A stretch of 20,395 nucleotides of DNA from an uncultured Butyricicoccus sp. GTDB lineage: Bacteria > Bacillota > Clostridia > Oscillospirales > Butyricicoccaceae. The notes beneath the pieces were generated by a model, which saw nothing but the letters and a program-made list of their open reading frames with translations, ran no database searches and had not been told where the DNA came from. A program made the position numbers and the translations under genes. The stretch covers positions 1-20,395 of the forward strand of contig URFQ01000044.1 in the NCBI GenBank assembly GCA_900547195.1, read 5' to 3'. How positions within the stretch are numbered: position 1 is the stretch's first letter; each line of letters begins with the position of its first letter. Positions 8,885-15,904 of the stretch are shown piece after piece.

Positions 8885-9790
8885 ATGAAGCATTTGCTCA
8901 AGCTGCTTGATTGCAGCACCGAGGAAATTATCGGCCTGCTTGATCTGGCCGACCAGCTCAAATATGAAAAGAAAAACAACATTCCGCATAAGATTCTGGA
9001 AGGGAAGTCGATCGGCCTGATTTTCCAGAAGTCTTCTACTCGTACCCGCGTTTCATTTGAAACTGGCATGTATCAGCTGGGTGGCCAGGCATTGTTCTTA
9101 TCTTCACGGGATTTGCAGATTGGCCGCGGCGAACCGGTACAGGATACGGCGCGTGTGCTGTCCCGGTATTTGGACGGTATTATGATCCGGACCTTCGAGC
9201 AGAAAGAAGTCGAGGATCTGGCGGAGTATGGTTCGATTCCGGTAATCAACGGCCTGACGGATTTCTGCCACCCGTGCCAGGTGCTGGCCGATCTGATGAC
9301 CATCCGGGAGAAGTACGCAGTACTGGAAGGCTTAAAAATGTGTTACATCGGCGACGGCAACAACATGGCGAATTCGTTGATTGTGGGCGGCCTCAAAACC
9401 GGGATGCAGGTTTCGATCGCCACGCCGAACGATTATCGCCCGGATCCTCAAGTCATGTCGTTTGCAAAGCCGAATCCGAATTTCTTTATCACAAACGACC
9501 CGATGAAGGCGGTGGAAAACGCTGACATTGTCATCACGGATACCTGGGCGTCCATGGGACAGGAGGCCGAGAAAGAGCAGCGTATGAAAGCTTTCCAAGG
9601 ATATCAGGTGAATGATGAACTGATGGCTGCCGCAAAGCCGGGCGCCATGGTGCAGCACTGCCTGCCGGCGTATCGTGGACAGGAAATCACGGAGAAGGTC
9701 TTTGAGGCGCATGCGGAGGAAATTTTTGAGGAAGCAGAAAATCGTCTGCACGCACAAAAGGCAGTGATGGTCACTTTGATGAAGGACTGA
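8885..9790 (+). CDS. argF: Ornithine carbamoyltransferase
   Basis: The 301-residue enzyme makes citrulline from ornithine and carbamoyl phosphate (EC 2.1.3.3). The carbamoyl-phosphate loop STRTR is at residues 51-55, FCHPCQVLAD in the middle, and HCLPAYRG (His258-Cys259) near the end; the length is normal. The frame is open back to 8837, but AAAGGGG at 8872 onward and the family-typical MKHLLKLLD beginning place the start at 8885; the earlier ATG lies within the palindrome. An arginine-importing or catabolic OTC is less likely given the biosynthetic neighbours. It is the last gene of the operon, and a strong terminator follows. Carbamoyl phosphate synthase genes are not in the window. Confidence 0.96.
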   Translation: MKHLLKLLDCSTEEIIGLLDLADQLKYEKKNNIPHKILEGKSIGLIFQKSSTRTRVSFETGMYQLGGQALFLSSRDLQIGRGEPVQDTARVLSRYLDGIMIRTFEQKEVEDLAEYGSIPVINGLTDFCHPCQVLADLMTIREKYAVLEGLKMCYIGDGNNMANSLIVGGLKTGMQVSIATPNDYRPDPQVMSFAKPNPNFFITNDPMKAVENADIVITDTWASMGQEAEKEQRMKAFQGYQVNDELMAAAKPGAMVQHCLPAYRGQEITEKVFEAHAEEIFEEAENRLHAQKAVMVTLMKD

Positions 9791-9805
9791 CTTTTTAGAT
9801 TGGAG

Positions 9806-9842
9806 TGCGGCCGGTGAAATCCGGCCGCATGGTCTGTTTTTT
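9806..9842 (+). terminator. Terminator of the arg operon
   Basis: TGCGGCCGG and CCGGCCGCA form a 9 bp perfect GC-rich stem around a TGAAAT loop, followed within 7 bases by six T's. It begins 15 bases after the argF stop. Confidence 0.93.
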
Positions 9843-9880
9843 ATGTGCCAAAATAATTCCTGATTTTTTTGAAAAAATGC

Positions 9881-9909
9881 TTGACTTGAAAGAGATTCTG
9901 TCATATAAT
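9881..9909 (+). promoter_or_regulatory. Promoter of tRNA-Ser
   Basis: TTGACT (9881-9886) and TATAAT (9904-9909) are 17 bases apart, about 44 bases before the mature tRNA 5' end. Confidence 0.85.
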
Positions 9910-9952
9910 AATCAAGGTCGCTGCGGTGAGTGGTGATTAAAACAAAATATTT

Positions 9953-10043
9953 GGAGAGTTGGCTGAGTGGTCGAAGGCGCACGACTGGAAATCGTGTGTG
10001 CGTGATGAGCGCACCCAGGGTTCAAATCCCTGACTCTCCGCCA
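9953..10043 (+). tRNA. tRNA-Ser (anticodon GGA)
   Basis: The 91-base gene folds as a class II tRNA. Acceptor arms GGAGAGT (9953-9959) and ACTCTCC (10033-10039) pair fully, followed by discriminator G and an encoded CCA. The anticodon stem CACGA/TCGTG encloses the loop CTGGAAA, giving anticodon GGA at 9987-9989, for serine codons UCC/UCU. A long variable arm (GTGCG...GCGCAC) is diagnostic of serine tRNA, and the T arm is CAGGG-TTCAAAT-CCCTG. It has its own promoter and terminator. Confidence 0.96.
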
Positions 10044-10050
10044 GAAACAT

Positions 10051-10080
10051 ACCCAAAATCGTTTGATTTTGGGTTTTTCT
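10051..10080 (+). terminator. Terminator of tRNA-Ser
   Basis: ACCCAAAATC and GATTTTGGGT form a perfect 10 bp stem around GTTT, followed by TTTTCTTTC. It begins 8 bases after the tRNA CCA end. Confidence 0.9.
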
Positions 10081-10267
10081 TTCGTTTGTAAGGTTTATAA
10101 GTTTAGTTTTTTCAAGAGAAGACTTTTTGTTTTTACTTTAAAAGCAAATTGGATTTGCCTAAGATTTCCCTGAAGTTATCCTAAAAATTTTTCCTGCTTA
10201 TTTTCCTGCGGCTTGAAAAGCGACGAAACAACGGTATTGGCTGCTTTGCCGGACGATAAGATCCAAT

Positions 10268-11204
10268 AAAGGGCCTGTTGACAAAATCTTTAGCTCTAAA
10301 TGTGGTATAATCTCTCTGGGAGGGATGAATCATGATGGGACAAAGGAAAAGGCAGATCGGGATGCTGATCATGAATATGGAGAAATTGATTCCCCATAAT
10401 CATCTTCTTAGAAGAATCAACAGCATCTTATCATTCGAGTTTGTATACGATATACTGGCCCCATATTATCTCGTCAATGGACGGCCTTCTGTTGGCCCGG
10501 TCTGCATGTTCAAAATGCCGTGAATCGAATATCTGTATGAAATAAAATCAGACCGCAGACTGGTAAAAGAAGTGCAGCTGAACATCACCTATGGCTGGTT
10601 CTGCGGTTTTGAGTTGTGCGATAAGATCCCTGACCATTCCAGGAAATTGTGAGGCGCTGTGTGGAAAGCGGCCTGGTTGACGGGAAAGAGATGGCCGCAG
10701 ACGGAAGCCACCTGCCTGCAAAAATATCTGCGGGTAGTTGGACTGAGGTTGAAATAGAAGTAGAACAAAGTATGCAGAGCTATTTGGACCGTTTGGACGA
10801 GGAACTATCTCAACAGTTGGGATTTTACCTTCCGCCGACACGTGTTGTAAAGAAACGTCGCATAACCAGCACAACCGATCCGGATTGTGGCGCTATGAAT
10901 CACGGCCATAAGCTAGGGATTGGATACCTACCGGAGGCAACCGTGGCCTGTAAGAACGGGATTCTAACCGGAGTGGATATGTTCCCGGCAAATGAAAAAG
11001 AGAGCTTGCAGGTATTAAAACACCTGGAACGGCAAATCCGTGTCGGTGTTCCCATGGAACAAATCGCACTTGACCGAGGATATGACACCGGAGCAGTCCA
11101 TCGTGGGCTCGAACTGCGAGGGATCACAGGGTACATTCCGGCAATTCAACCCTCAAATTTACCGGAGAAATACGGCTTTTCCGATGATTGGAACAGGCCA
11201 CTTT
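10268..11204 (+). mobile_element. Remnant of an IS1182-like insertion sequence
   Basis: A decayed transposase gene is flanked by an inverted repeat: AAAGGGCCTGTT at 10268-10279 on the left and AACAGGCCACTTT at 11192-11204 on the right, which match in inverted orientation over 12 positions with one inserted base. At about 940 bp the element is much shorter than intact IS1182 relatives (from memory about 1.5 kb or more), consistent with internal deletions. I see no clean target-site duplication. The surrounding sequence is more AT-rich than the arg operon. The right repeat directly follows the truncated reading frame, so it could be chance or the real end brought close by deletion. Confidence 0.6.
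10303..10311 (+). promoter_or_regulatory. Extended -10 promoter of the IS remnant
   Basis: TGG-TATAAT gives an extended -10 box about 20 bases before the transposase ATG. A TTGACA lies upstream but 22 bases away, too far for a standard -35. Confidence 0.4.
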
Positions 11205-11206
11205 GA
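10332..11206 (+). pseudogene. Transposase, IS1182/IS5-like DDE type, disrupted and truncated
   Basis: The first part (10332-10520) encodes the N-terminal dimerisation/DNA-binding region seen in these transposases (PHNHLLRRIN, then ILAPYY and GRPSVGP). A TGA stop at 10521-10523 interrupts it, yet the same frame continues recognisably (EYLYEIKSDRRLVKEV, then PDHS). Near 10637 the frame changes and residues are missing, jumping to FQEIVRRCVESGLVDG. The catalytic core follows: ADGSHLPAK holds the first Asp (codon at 10700) and ALDRGYD the second (11072). The frame ends at 11206 before the region carrying the catalytic Glu. A stop, a deletion with frame change, and a lost C-terminus make it inactive. 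Confidence 0.85.
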
Positions 11207-11496
11207 TTTGCCCACAGGGAGAGTAATTGACATTTCTTAGTCATGAAGTTAAAAAGTAATTGCCCGTCATAGAAAATGATGATAATTCCACAAACAACAT
11301 TTTTTCTTATATGCTTGTCTTCCTTACTGCTCTCCATCAGTAGCGCTTGCTTTTTGAAAAGGCTTGCAAAATATCTGCAAAATTCGAGGGATGGTGCTAT
11401 AATACATTTAGAGTAAAGATAGAAAATAGAATTGTAAAATTACGGCATTGGCACTATTGTAATAATCATTATTTAGTGATTTTATAGAGGTATATT
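11207..11496. other. AT-rich intergenic stretch
   Basis: I see no gene or RNA here. The only notable element is TATAAT at 11398-11403 without a good -35 (CTGCAA at 17-base spacing). It could drive the short broken frame at 11497. Confidence 0.4.
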
Positions 11497-11597
11497 ATGA
11501 AAAAGTCATTTTGAACGATGAAATAACACCAGTTTCATGTTTGTTCACCATGAAAACTTATGTTAAGGCCTTAATTGATGAAATAGTTGCAGACTAA
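11497..11597 (+). pseudogene. Short frameshifted gene-start fragment, unrecognised
   Basis: GAGG at 11487-11490 is placed correctly before an ATG at 11497, but that frame stops after five codons (MKKSF). Removing one base would join the start to an open frame continuing VILNDEITPVSCLFT, then MKTYVKALIDEIVAD to TAA at 11595. This looks like the start of a decayed gene whose body is gone, but it is short enough to be chance. I do not recognise the protein. It lies 35 bases before the dehydrogenase pseudogene. Confidence 0.25.
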
Positions 11598-11632
11598 ATC
11601 AAGAGGCCATAATGCTGTATGAGGAGGTCATG

Positions 11633-12087
11633 ATGGACAAGAAAAACGCACTTGTAACAGGTGGCAGCTCTGCAATGGGGCTTGCCATCTCAAGGAAGTT
11701 AAAACAGATGGGGTTGGAAGTAGTTATTTTTGATATTCAAAGCCCACCAGACGGATTTCAGTATTTTAAGGTAGATATTCGGAGTGATATGGAAATCAAA
11801 CAGGCCTTATCACAAATCCCTCACATAGATGTTCTGGTGAACAATGCTGGCGTGTATTTCGAAAAGTACCTTGAAGATACCACCAATGATGAAATTGATA
11901 AGAAAGTTTTCTTGATAAGGGTGCGGCTGAACGCTGTGCAAATCGCATTCCCATCAGAAGAATTGGACAGCCAGACGATGTTGCGAATATGGTGGCTTTT
12001 CTTGTAAGTGATGAAGCCGGTTATATAACTGGTGGTGCTTTTCCTGTGGATGGCGGTGTATCTTCTTCAAGTATGTATTCAAAATAG
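11633..12087 (+). pseudogene. Short-chain dehydrogenase/reductase with deleted middle
   Basis: The N-terminal part (from 11633, preceded by GAGGAGG with 5-base spacing) has the Rossmann motif VTGGSSAMGLA, an acidic residue after the second strand (VIFDIQ), and the NNAGVYF motif. After about 90 residues (near DEIDK, about 11900) the frame shifts. The shifted frame encodes a typical SDR C-terminus, from IRRIGQPDDVANMVAFLV to TGGAFPVDGGV, ending at TAG 12085-12087. Roughly 95-100 residues, including the catalytic Ser and YxxxK, are absent compared with the usual ~250-residue length, so it cannot be active. The substrate is unknown. A sequencing error cannot explain the missing block. Confidence 0.8.
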
Positions 12088-12402
12088 GCAGAAAAGAAAA
12101 GATACCGGGCACAAGCGGCCACACCGGCGCTGTTCTTGGGCTTATTCACGCTTTGGTGGTTGGATGAACATTCATTTTTATATAGAAGGCGGCATCATGG
12201 GCGGTTAATCAATTGAAACGCAAACCGCAAGAATAAAAATAACTCAATATTTACGAAGGTAAGCAATGAAATAATACACTTGAAAAGTTTCGGTTTTCGG
12301 CAGAGAATAAATATTTTGCAAATTGGTTCGTGTGTTAAAAATGCCCTTAATACAATCTTAAATACAGTTGATAAAACGCATATATGGTATTGATTTCTCC
12401 TG
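12088..12402. other. Intergenic region with no recognisable gene
   Basis: Short open stretches near 12100-12200 (for example one reading HTGAVLGLIHALVVG) look like worn coding debris but match nothing I recognise. The rest is AT-rich with several stops in all frames. It separates the decayed patch from kdpD. Confidence 0.4.
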
Positions 12403-12411
12403 TGGTATACT
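12403..12411 (+). promoter_or_regulatory. Extended -10 promoter of kdpDE
   Basis: TGG-TATACT lies 34 bases upstream of the kdpD start. No good -35 is present at 17 bases, as is common for extended -10 promoters. Confidence 0.5.
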
Positions 12412-12445
12412 GATACTATCTAGAAAGCGAAAGGCGTGAGATGCG

Positions 12446-15121
12446 ATGGAGCAACCCTGCCCAGATCCTGAAGCCCTGCTTGACCGAAAGCAAAAAAGCG
12501 GCACCCTGAAAATATTTTTCGGCTATGCAGCGGGCGTGGGCAAAACGTACTCGATGCTGGAAGCCGCGCATCACGCGCAAAGTGCAGGCGCGGACGTCGT
12601 GGCTGGATATATTGAGCCGCACACCCGCCCGGAAACCATGGCGCTGCTGAATGACTTGGAGCAATTACCGCCTAAAGTGATCCCATACAAGGGCATTATG
12701 CTCAAAGAATTTGATTTGGATGCCGCGCTGGCGCGCCGACCACAGCTTATACTGGTTGATGGACTGGCGCATACCAATGCCGAGGGCTGCCGTCATATCA
12801 AACGTTATCAGGATGTGGAAGAACTCATGCGGGCCGGGATCAGCGTGTATACGACGGTCAATGTACAGCACCTGGAAAGCCTAAACGATGTGATCGCATC
12901 CATTACCGGCGTTGCGGTTTCAGAGCGTATTCCGGATCGTGTGTTCGATCTGGCCGATCAGGTGGAAGTGGTGGATCTCGAACCCGCCGACCTGCTCGAA
13001 CGTTTGCACGAAGGCAAGATTTACCGCAAGCGGCAGGCTTCGCAAGCCATAGATCATTTTTTTACCGTGAAAAACCTGGCGGCACTGCGGGAAATTGCGC
13101 TGCGACGCAGCGCCGACCGCCTGGAGCGGGTACCGCGTCCCTATGAAGAGGGCGGGAAACCCAAGGCCGGCGAACATATACTGACCTGTCTGTCCGGCTC
13201 ACCGACGAACGCCAAGGTGATCCGGACAGCCGCGCGTATGGCGGAAGCCTTCCACGGCACCTTTACCGCCCTGTTCGTGGAAACTTCCAAACCGCTGAAT
13301 GAAGCATATTCCCGTCAGCTGCAAAACAATCTGAAGCTTGCTGAAAAGCTGGGGGCACGCATTGCGACCGTTTACGGCGATAATCCTGCCGTGCAGATCG
13401 CCGAATATGCGCGGGTCAGCGGCGTCAGCAAAATTGTGATCGGCCGCAGCCCGCAAAAGCGCGGGCCGTTCGCCTTATCGCGCAGCCTGGTTGACCGGCT
13501 TAACGAACTGGCATCGGATATGGATATCTATATTATTCCCAACCCGGGCGCGGCGCAGCAGCGTTCTCCCCGCCGCAGGCATGCCTGGCAGCCGCAAAGC
13601 GAACGTTTTTCGGTGGCAGATGCATTAAAAACACTTGGCATCCTGGCGCTTTGCACGGGAGTCAGTTCTTTGTTTCAGGCACTTGGCCTAACGATGGCCA
13701 ATGCAATTATGGTCTACATTCTGGGGGTTCTATGCGTTTCCATGATTACAACCGGGCGCAGTTACAGCCTGCTGGCTTCTCTGCTTTCCGTCTTGATCTT
13801 TAACTTCTTTTTCACATACCCGTATTTTACCCTGATAAGCGACCCAAGCTATGTCGCCACCTTTGGCGTCATGTTCCTGGTCGGTATTTTAGGCAGCTCC
13901 ATGACCATCCGCATTAAAAGGCAAGCGGTACAGAGCTCTGTTAAGGCCTACCGTACCGAAGCGCTTCTGGAAACCAGCCAGAAGCTGCAAAAAGCCGAAA
14001 CCCGCGAGTCCATTCTGGCGGTTGCAGCCACACAGCTCGGCAAGCTGCTGGAACGAGACCTGCTGCTGTATCCGGTCTCCGCAGACGGCACATTGCAAAA
14101 GCCCATGCCGTTTCCCTTTCACCGGGAAACCGACATGGCCCCTTATCTCACTCCGTCCGAGCAGGGGGTAGCCGAATGGGTCTGTAAAAACAATAAGCGC
14201 GCCGGCGCGACCACCAATACTTTGCCAAGCGCCAAATGCCTGTATATGGCTGTCCGCGGCACGGGACGGGTGCTGGCGGTGGCTGGCGTCGCGATTGCGC
14301 CCGGAAACAAGCCGGACGCTTTTGAGGCCAACCTCATGGTTGCCATTTTGGATGAATGCGGACTTGCGCTGGAACGTGAAGCAAGCCTGCGTGACAAACA
14401 GGCCATTGCGGAGACTGCGCGGCAAGAAGCGCTGCGCGCCAACCTGTTGCGCGCGATTTCGCATGATCTGCGCACGCCGCTGACCAGCATTTCCGGCAAT
14501 GCCGGTATTCTAATGGAAAACGGCTCGGTGCTGAATGCGGAAAAAAGAAAAAGCCTGTGCAGCGCCATTTATGATGATGCAATGTGGCTGATCAATTTGG
14601 TGGAAAACCTTTTGTCTTTGACACGCATGGAAAATGGGCACATCAAGATCCATATGCAGCCGGAACTGCTGGACGATGTCTTTCAGGAAGCGCTCTCGCA
14701 CCTGGATTGTAATGCGGCCCGGCGCCAGATTACATCGGAGCTTTCCGACGACTTGCTGATGGCGGACATGGACGCGCGGCTGATTGTACAGGTTGTCATC
14801 AATCTCGTCAACAATGCCGTTCAATACACGCCGGAGGGATCGCGGATCCGGATTACAGCGGCCCCGCGCGGAGAGGATATTGAAATCTGCGTTTCCGACA
14901 ATGGGCCGGGGCTATCCGCTGAAGCGAGAGGACATATCTTTGAAATGTTTTATACTGCCGAGAATACCCGTGGGGATGGCCGCCGTGGGCTTGGCCTGGG
15001 CCTCTGCCTTTGTAAATCCATTGTTCTGGCACACGGCGGCCGTATTTCCGTGCAGGAGAACCATCCGCAGGGCACGGTTTTCTGCTTTACTCTGCATGCT
15101 TCGGAGGTAAATTATGAATAA
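12446..15121 (+). CDS. kdpD: KdpD-type sensor histidine kinase, orphan
   Basis: KdpD is a membrane sensor for potassium limitation or osmotic stress that phosphorylates KdpE. This 891-residue protein has the full family layout: N-terminal KdpD domain with Walker A GYAAGVGKT (26-34); a USP domain (about 245-370); four membrane helices (about 394-490); a GAF-like linker; HisKA with ISHDLRTPL and phospho-acceptor His673; and an ATPase domain with N box NLVNNAVQYTP, G1 DNGPG (Asp818) and GLGLGL. Two points stand out. The Walker B region reads VDGLAHTN, with Gly106 where the family normally has Glu. The USP domain contains SGS, 20 residues, then FTALF (250-277), close to the SXS-X20-FTAXY motif reported for cyclic di-AMP binding in Staphylococcus aureus KdpD. 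The ribosome binding site is weak (GAAAGG). kdpFABC is absent from the window, so its targets may lie elsewhere. Confidence 0.93.
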   Translation: MEQPCPDPEALLDRKQKSGTLKIFFGYAAGVGKTYSMLEAAHHAQSAGADVVAGYIEPHTRPETMALLNDLEQLPPKVIPYKGIMLKEFDLDAALARRPQLILVDGLAHTNAEGCRHIKRYQDVEELMRAGISVYTTVNVQHLESLNDVIASITGVAVSERIPDRVFDLADQVEVVDLEPADLLERLHEGKIYRKRQASQAIDHFFTVKNLAALREIALRRSADRLERVPRPYEEGGKPKAGEHILTCLSGSPTNAKVIRTAARMAEAFHGTFTALFVETSKPLNEAYSRQLQNNLKLAEKLGARIATVYGDNPAVQIAEYARVSGVSKIVIGRSPQKRGPFALSRSLVDRLNELASDMDIYIIPNPGAAQQRSPRRRHAWQPQSERFSVADALKTLGILALCTGVSSLFQALGLTMANAIMVYILGVLCVSMITTGRSYSLLASLLSVLIFNFFFTYPYFTLISDPSYVATFGVMFLVGILGSSMTIRIKRQAVQSSVKAYRTEALLETSQKLQKAETRESILAVAATQLGKLLERDLLLYPVSADGTLQKPMPFPFHRETDMAPYLTPSEQGVAEWVCKNNKRAGATTNTLPSAKCLYMAVRGTGRVLAVAGVAIAPGNKPDAFEANLMVAILDECGLALEREASLRDKQAIAETARQEALRANLLRAISHDLRTPLTSISGNAGILMENGSVLNAEKRKSLCSAIYDDAMWLINLVENLLSLTRMENGHIKIHMQPELLDDVFQEALSHLDCNAARRQITSELSDDLLMADMDARLIVQVVINLVNNAVQYTPEGSRIRITAAPRGEDIEICVSDNGPGLSAEARGHIFEMFYTAENTRGDGRRGLGLGLCLCKSIVLAHGGRISVQENHPQGTVFCFTLHASEVNYE

Positions 15122-15836
15122 ACCGAGAATTCTGGTGGTCGAGGATGACCTTGCGATTGGGAACCTTATCGCCACCACGCTTGAAACACAGGATTATCAG
15201 TTCCACCGGGCCAAAACCGGGAGGAGCGCCATGCTTGACACGCTTTCTTATCAACCGGATGTGCTGTTGCTCGACCTGGGCCTTCCCGACATAGACGGTG
15301 TGGAAATTATCCGGAAGATCCGGGAATGGTCCAACATGCCGATTATCGTAATTTCCGCGCGGAGCGAGGACGCCGACAAGGTGCAGGCGCTCGATGCAGG
15401 CGCGGACGATTATCTCACGAAGCCGTTTTCCGTTGATGAATTGTTGGCGCGTCTGCGTGTGGCGCTGCGCCGGGTGCGGTACGACCGCCAGCAGGCCAGT
15501 GAAAAGGCCAGCTGCTATGAAAACGGTGCGTTGAAAATTAATTATGCCGCAGGCTGTGTCTACCGCGACAGCATGGAAATTCATTTGACGCCAATGGAGT
15601 ATAAACTCCTGTGCCTCTTAGCCAAGAATACGGGCAAAGTACTGACCCATAACTATATTCTAAATGAAATCTGGGGTTCGGCCATGGAAGTTGACATGTC
15701 TTCTCTGCGCGTGTTCATGGCCACATTACGCAAGAAGGTGGAGCATGACCCCAGACATCCGCAGTATATCCAGACCCATATTGGCGTTGGTTATCGCATG
15801 ATCCGCCAAAAACAGGAAAATGATCCTGTAGAATAA
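15114..15836 (+). CDS. kdpE: KdpE-type response regulator (OmpR/PhoB family)
   Basis: The 240-residue regulator has a receiver domain with acidic pocket EDD (10-12), phospho-acceptor Asp54 in LLLDLGLPD, Ser81 and Lys103 in YLTKPF, followed by a winged-helix DNA-binding domain (about 140-235; HLTPMEYKLLCLLAKN and VGYRMI are typical). It starts inside the end of kdpD, overlapping by 8 bases, with GGAGG at 15103-15107, so the two are co-translated. Its usual target is the kdpFABC promoter, which is not in this window. The name rests on pairing with KdpD and overall similarity; a terminator follows. Confidence 0.92.
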   Translation: MNKPRILVVEDDLAIGNLIATTLETQDYQFHRAKTGRSAMLDTLSYQPDVLLLDLGLPDIDGVEIIRKIREWSNMPIIVISARSEDADKVQALDAGADDYLTKPFSVDELLARLRVALRRVRYDRQQASEKASCYENGALKINYAAGCVYRDSMEIHLTPMEYKLLCLLAKNTGKVLTHNYILNEIWGSAMEVDMSSLRVFMATLRKKVEHDPRHPQYIQTHIGVGYRMIRQKQENDPVE

Positions 15837-15853
15837 AGGTATCCGGATACTTA

Positions 15854-15884
15854 AAAGCCCGGCGGGGAAAATCTGCCGGGCTTT
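15854..15884. terminator. Shared bidirectional terminator
   Basis: AAAGCCCGGC and GCCGGGCTTT form a 10 bp stem around an 11-base loop between the convergent kdpE and ATPase genes. T-rich ends on both strands (CTTT and TTTTAAG) suit termination in both directions. The stem core is the same as that of the pncB terminator. Confidence 0.8.
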
Positions 15885-15904
15885 ACTGATTTCGCAGTTC
15901 TTTC

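Noticed and set aside
10278..10311. TTGACA plus TATAAT as a standard promoter for the IS transposase
   Set aside because: The spacing is 22 bases, too long; only the extended -10 is plausible.
9953..12445. Attachment-site duplication of the tRNA-Ser 3' end marking an integrated island
   Set aside because: No second copy of the T-arm/acceptor sequence was found downstream, and there is no integrase.
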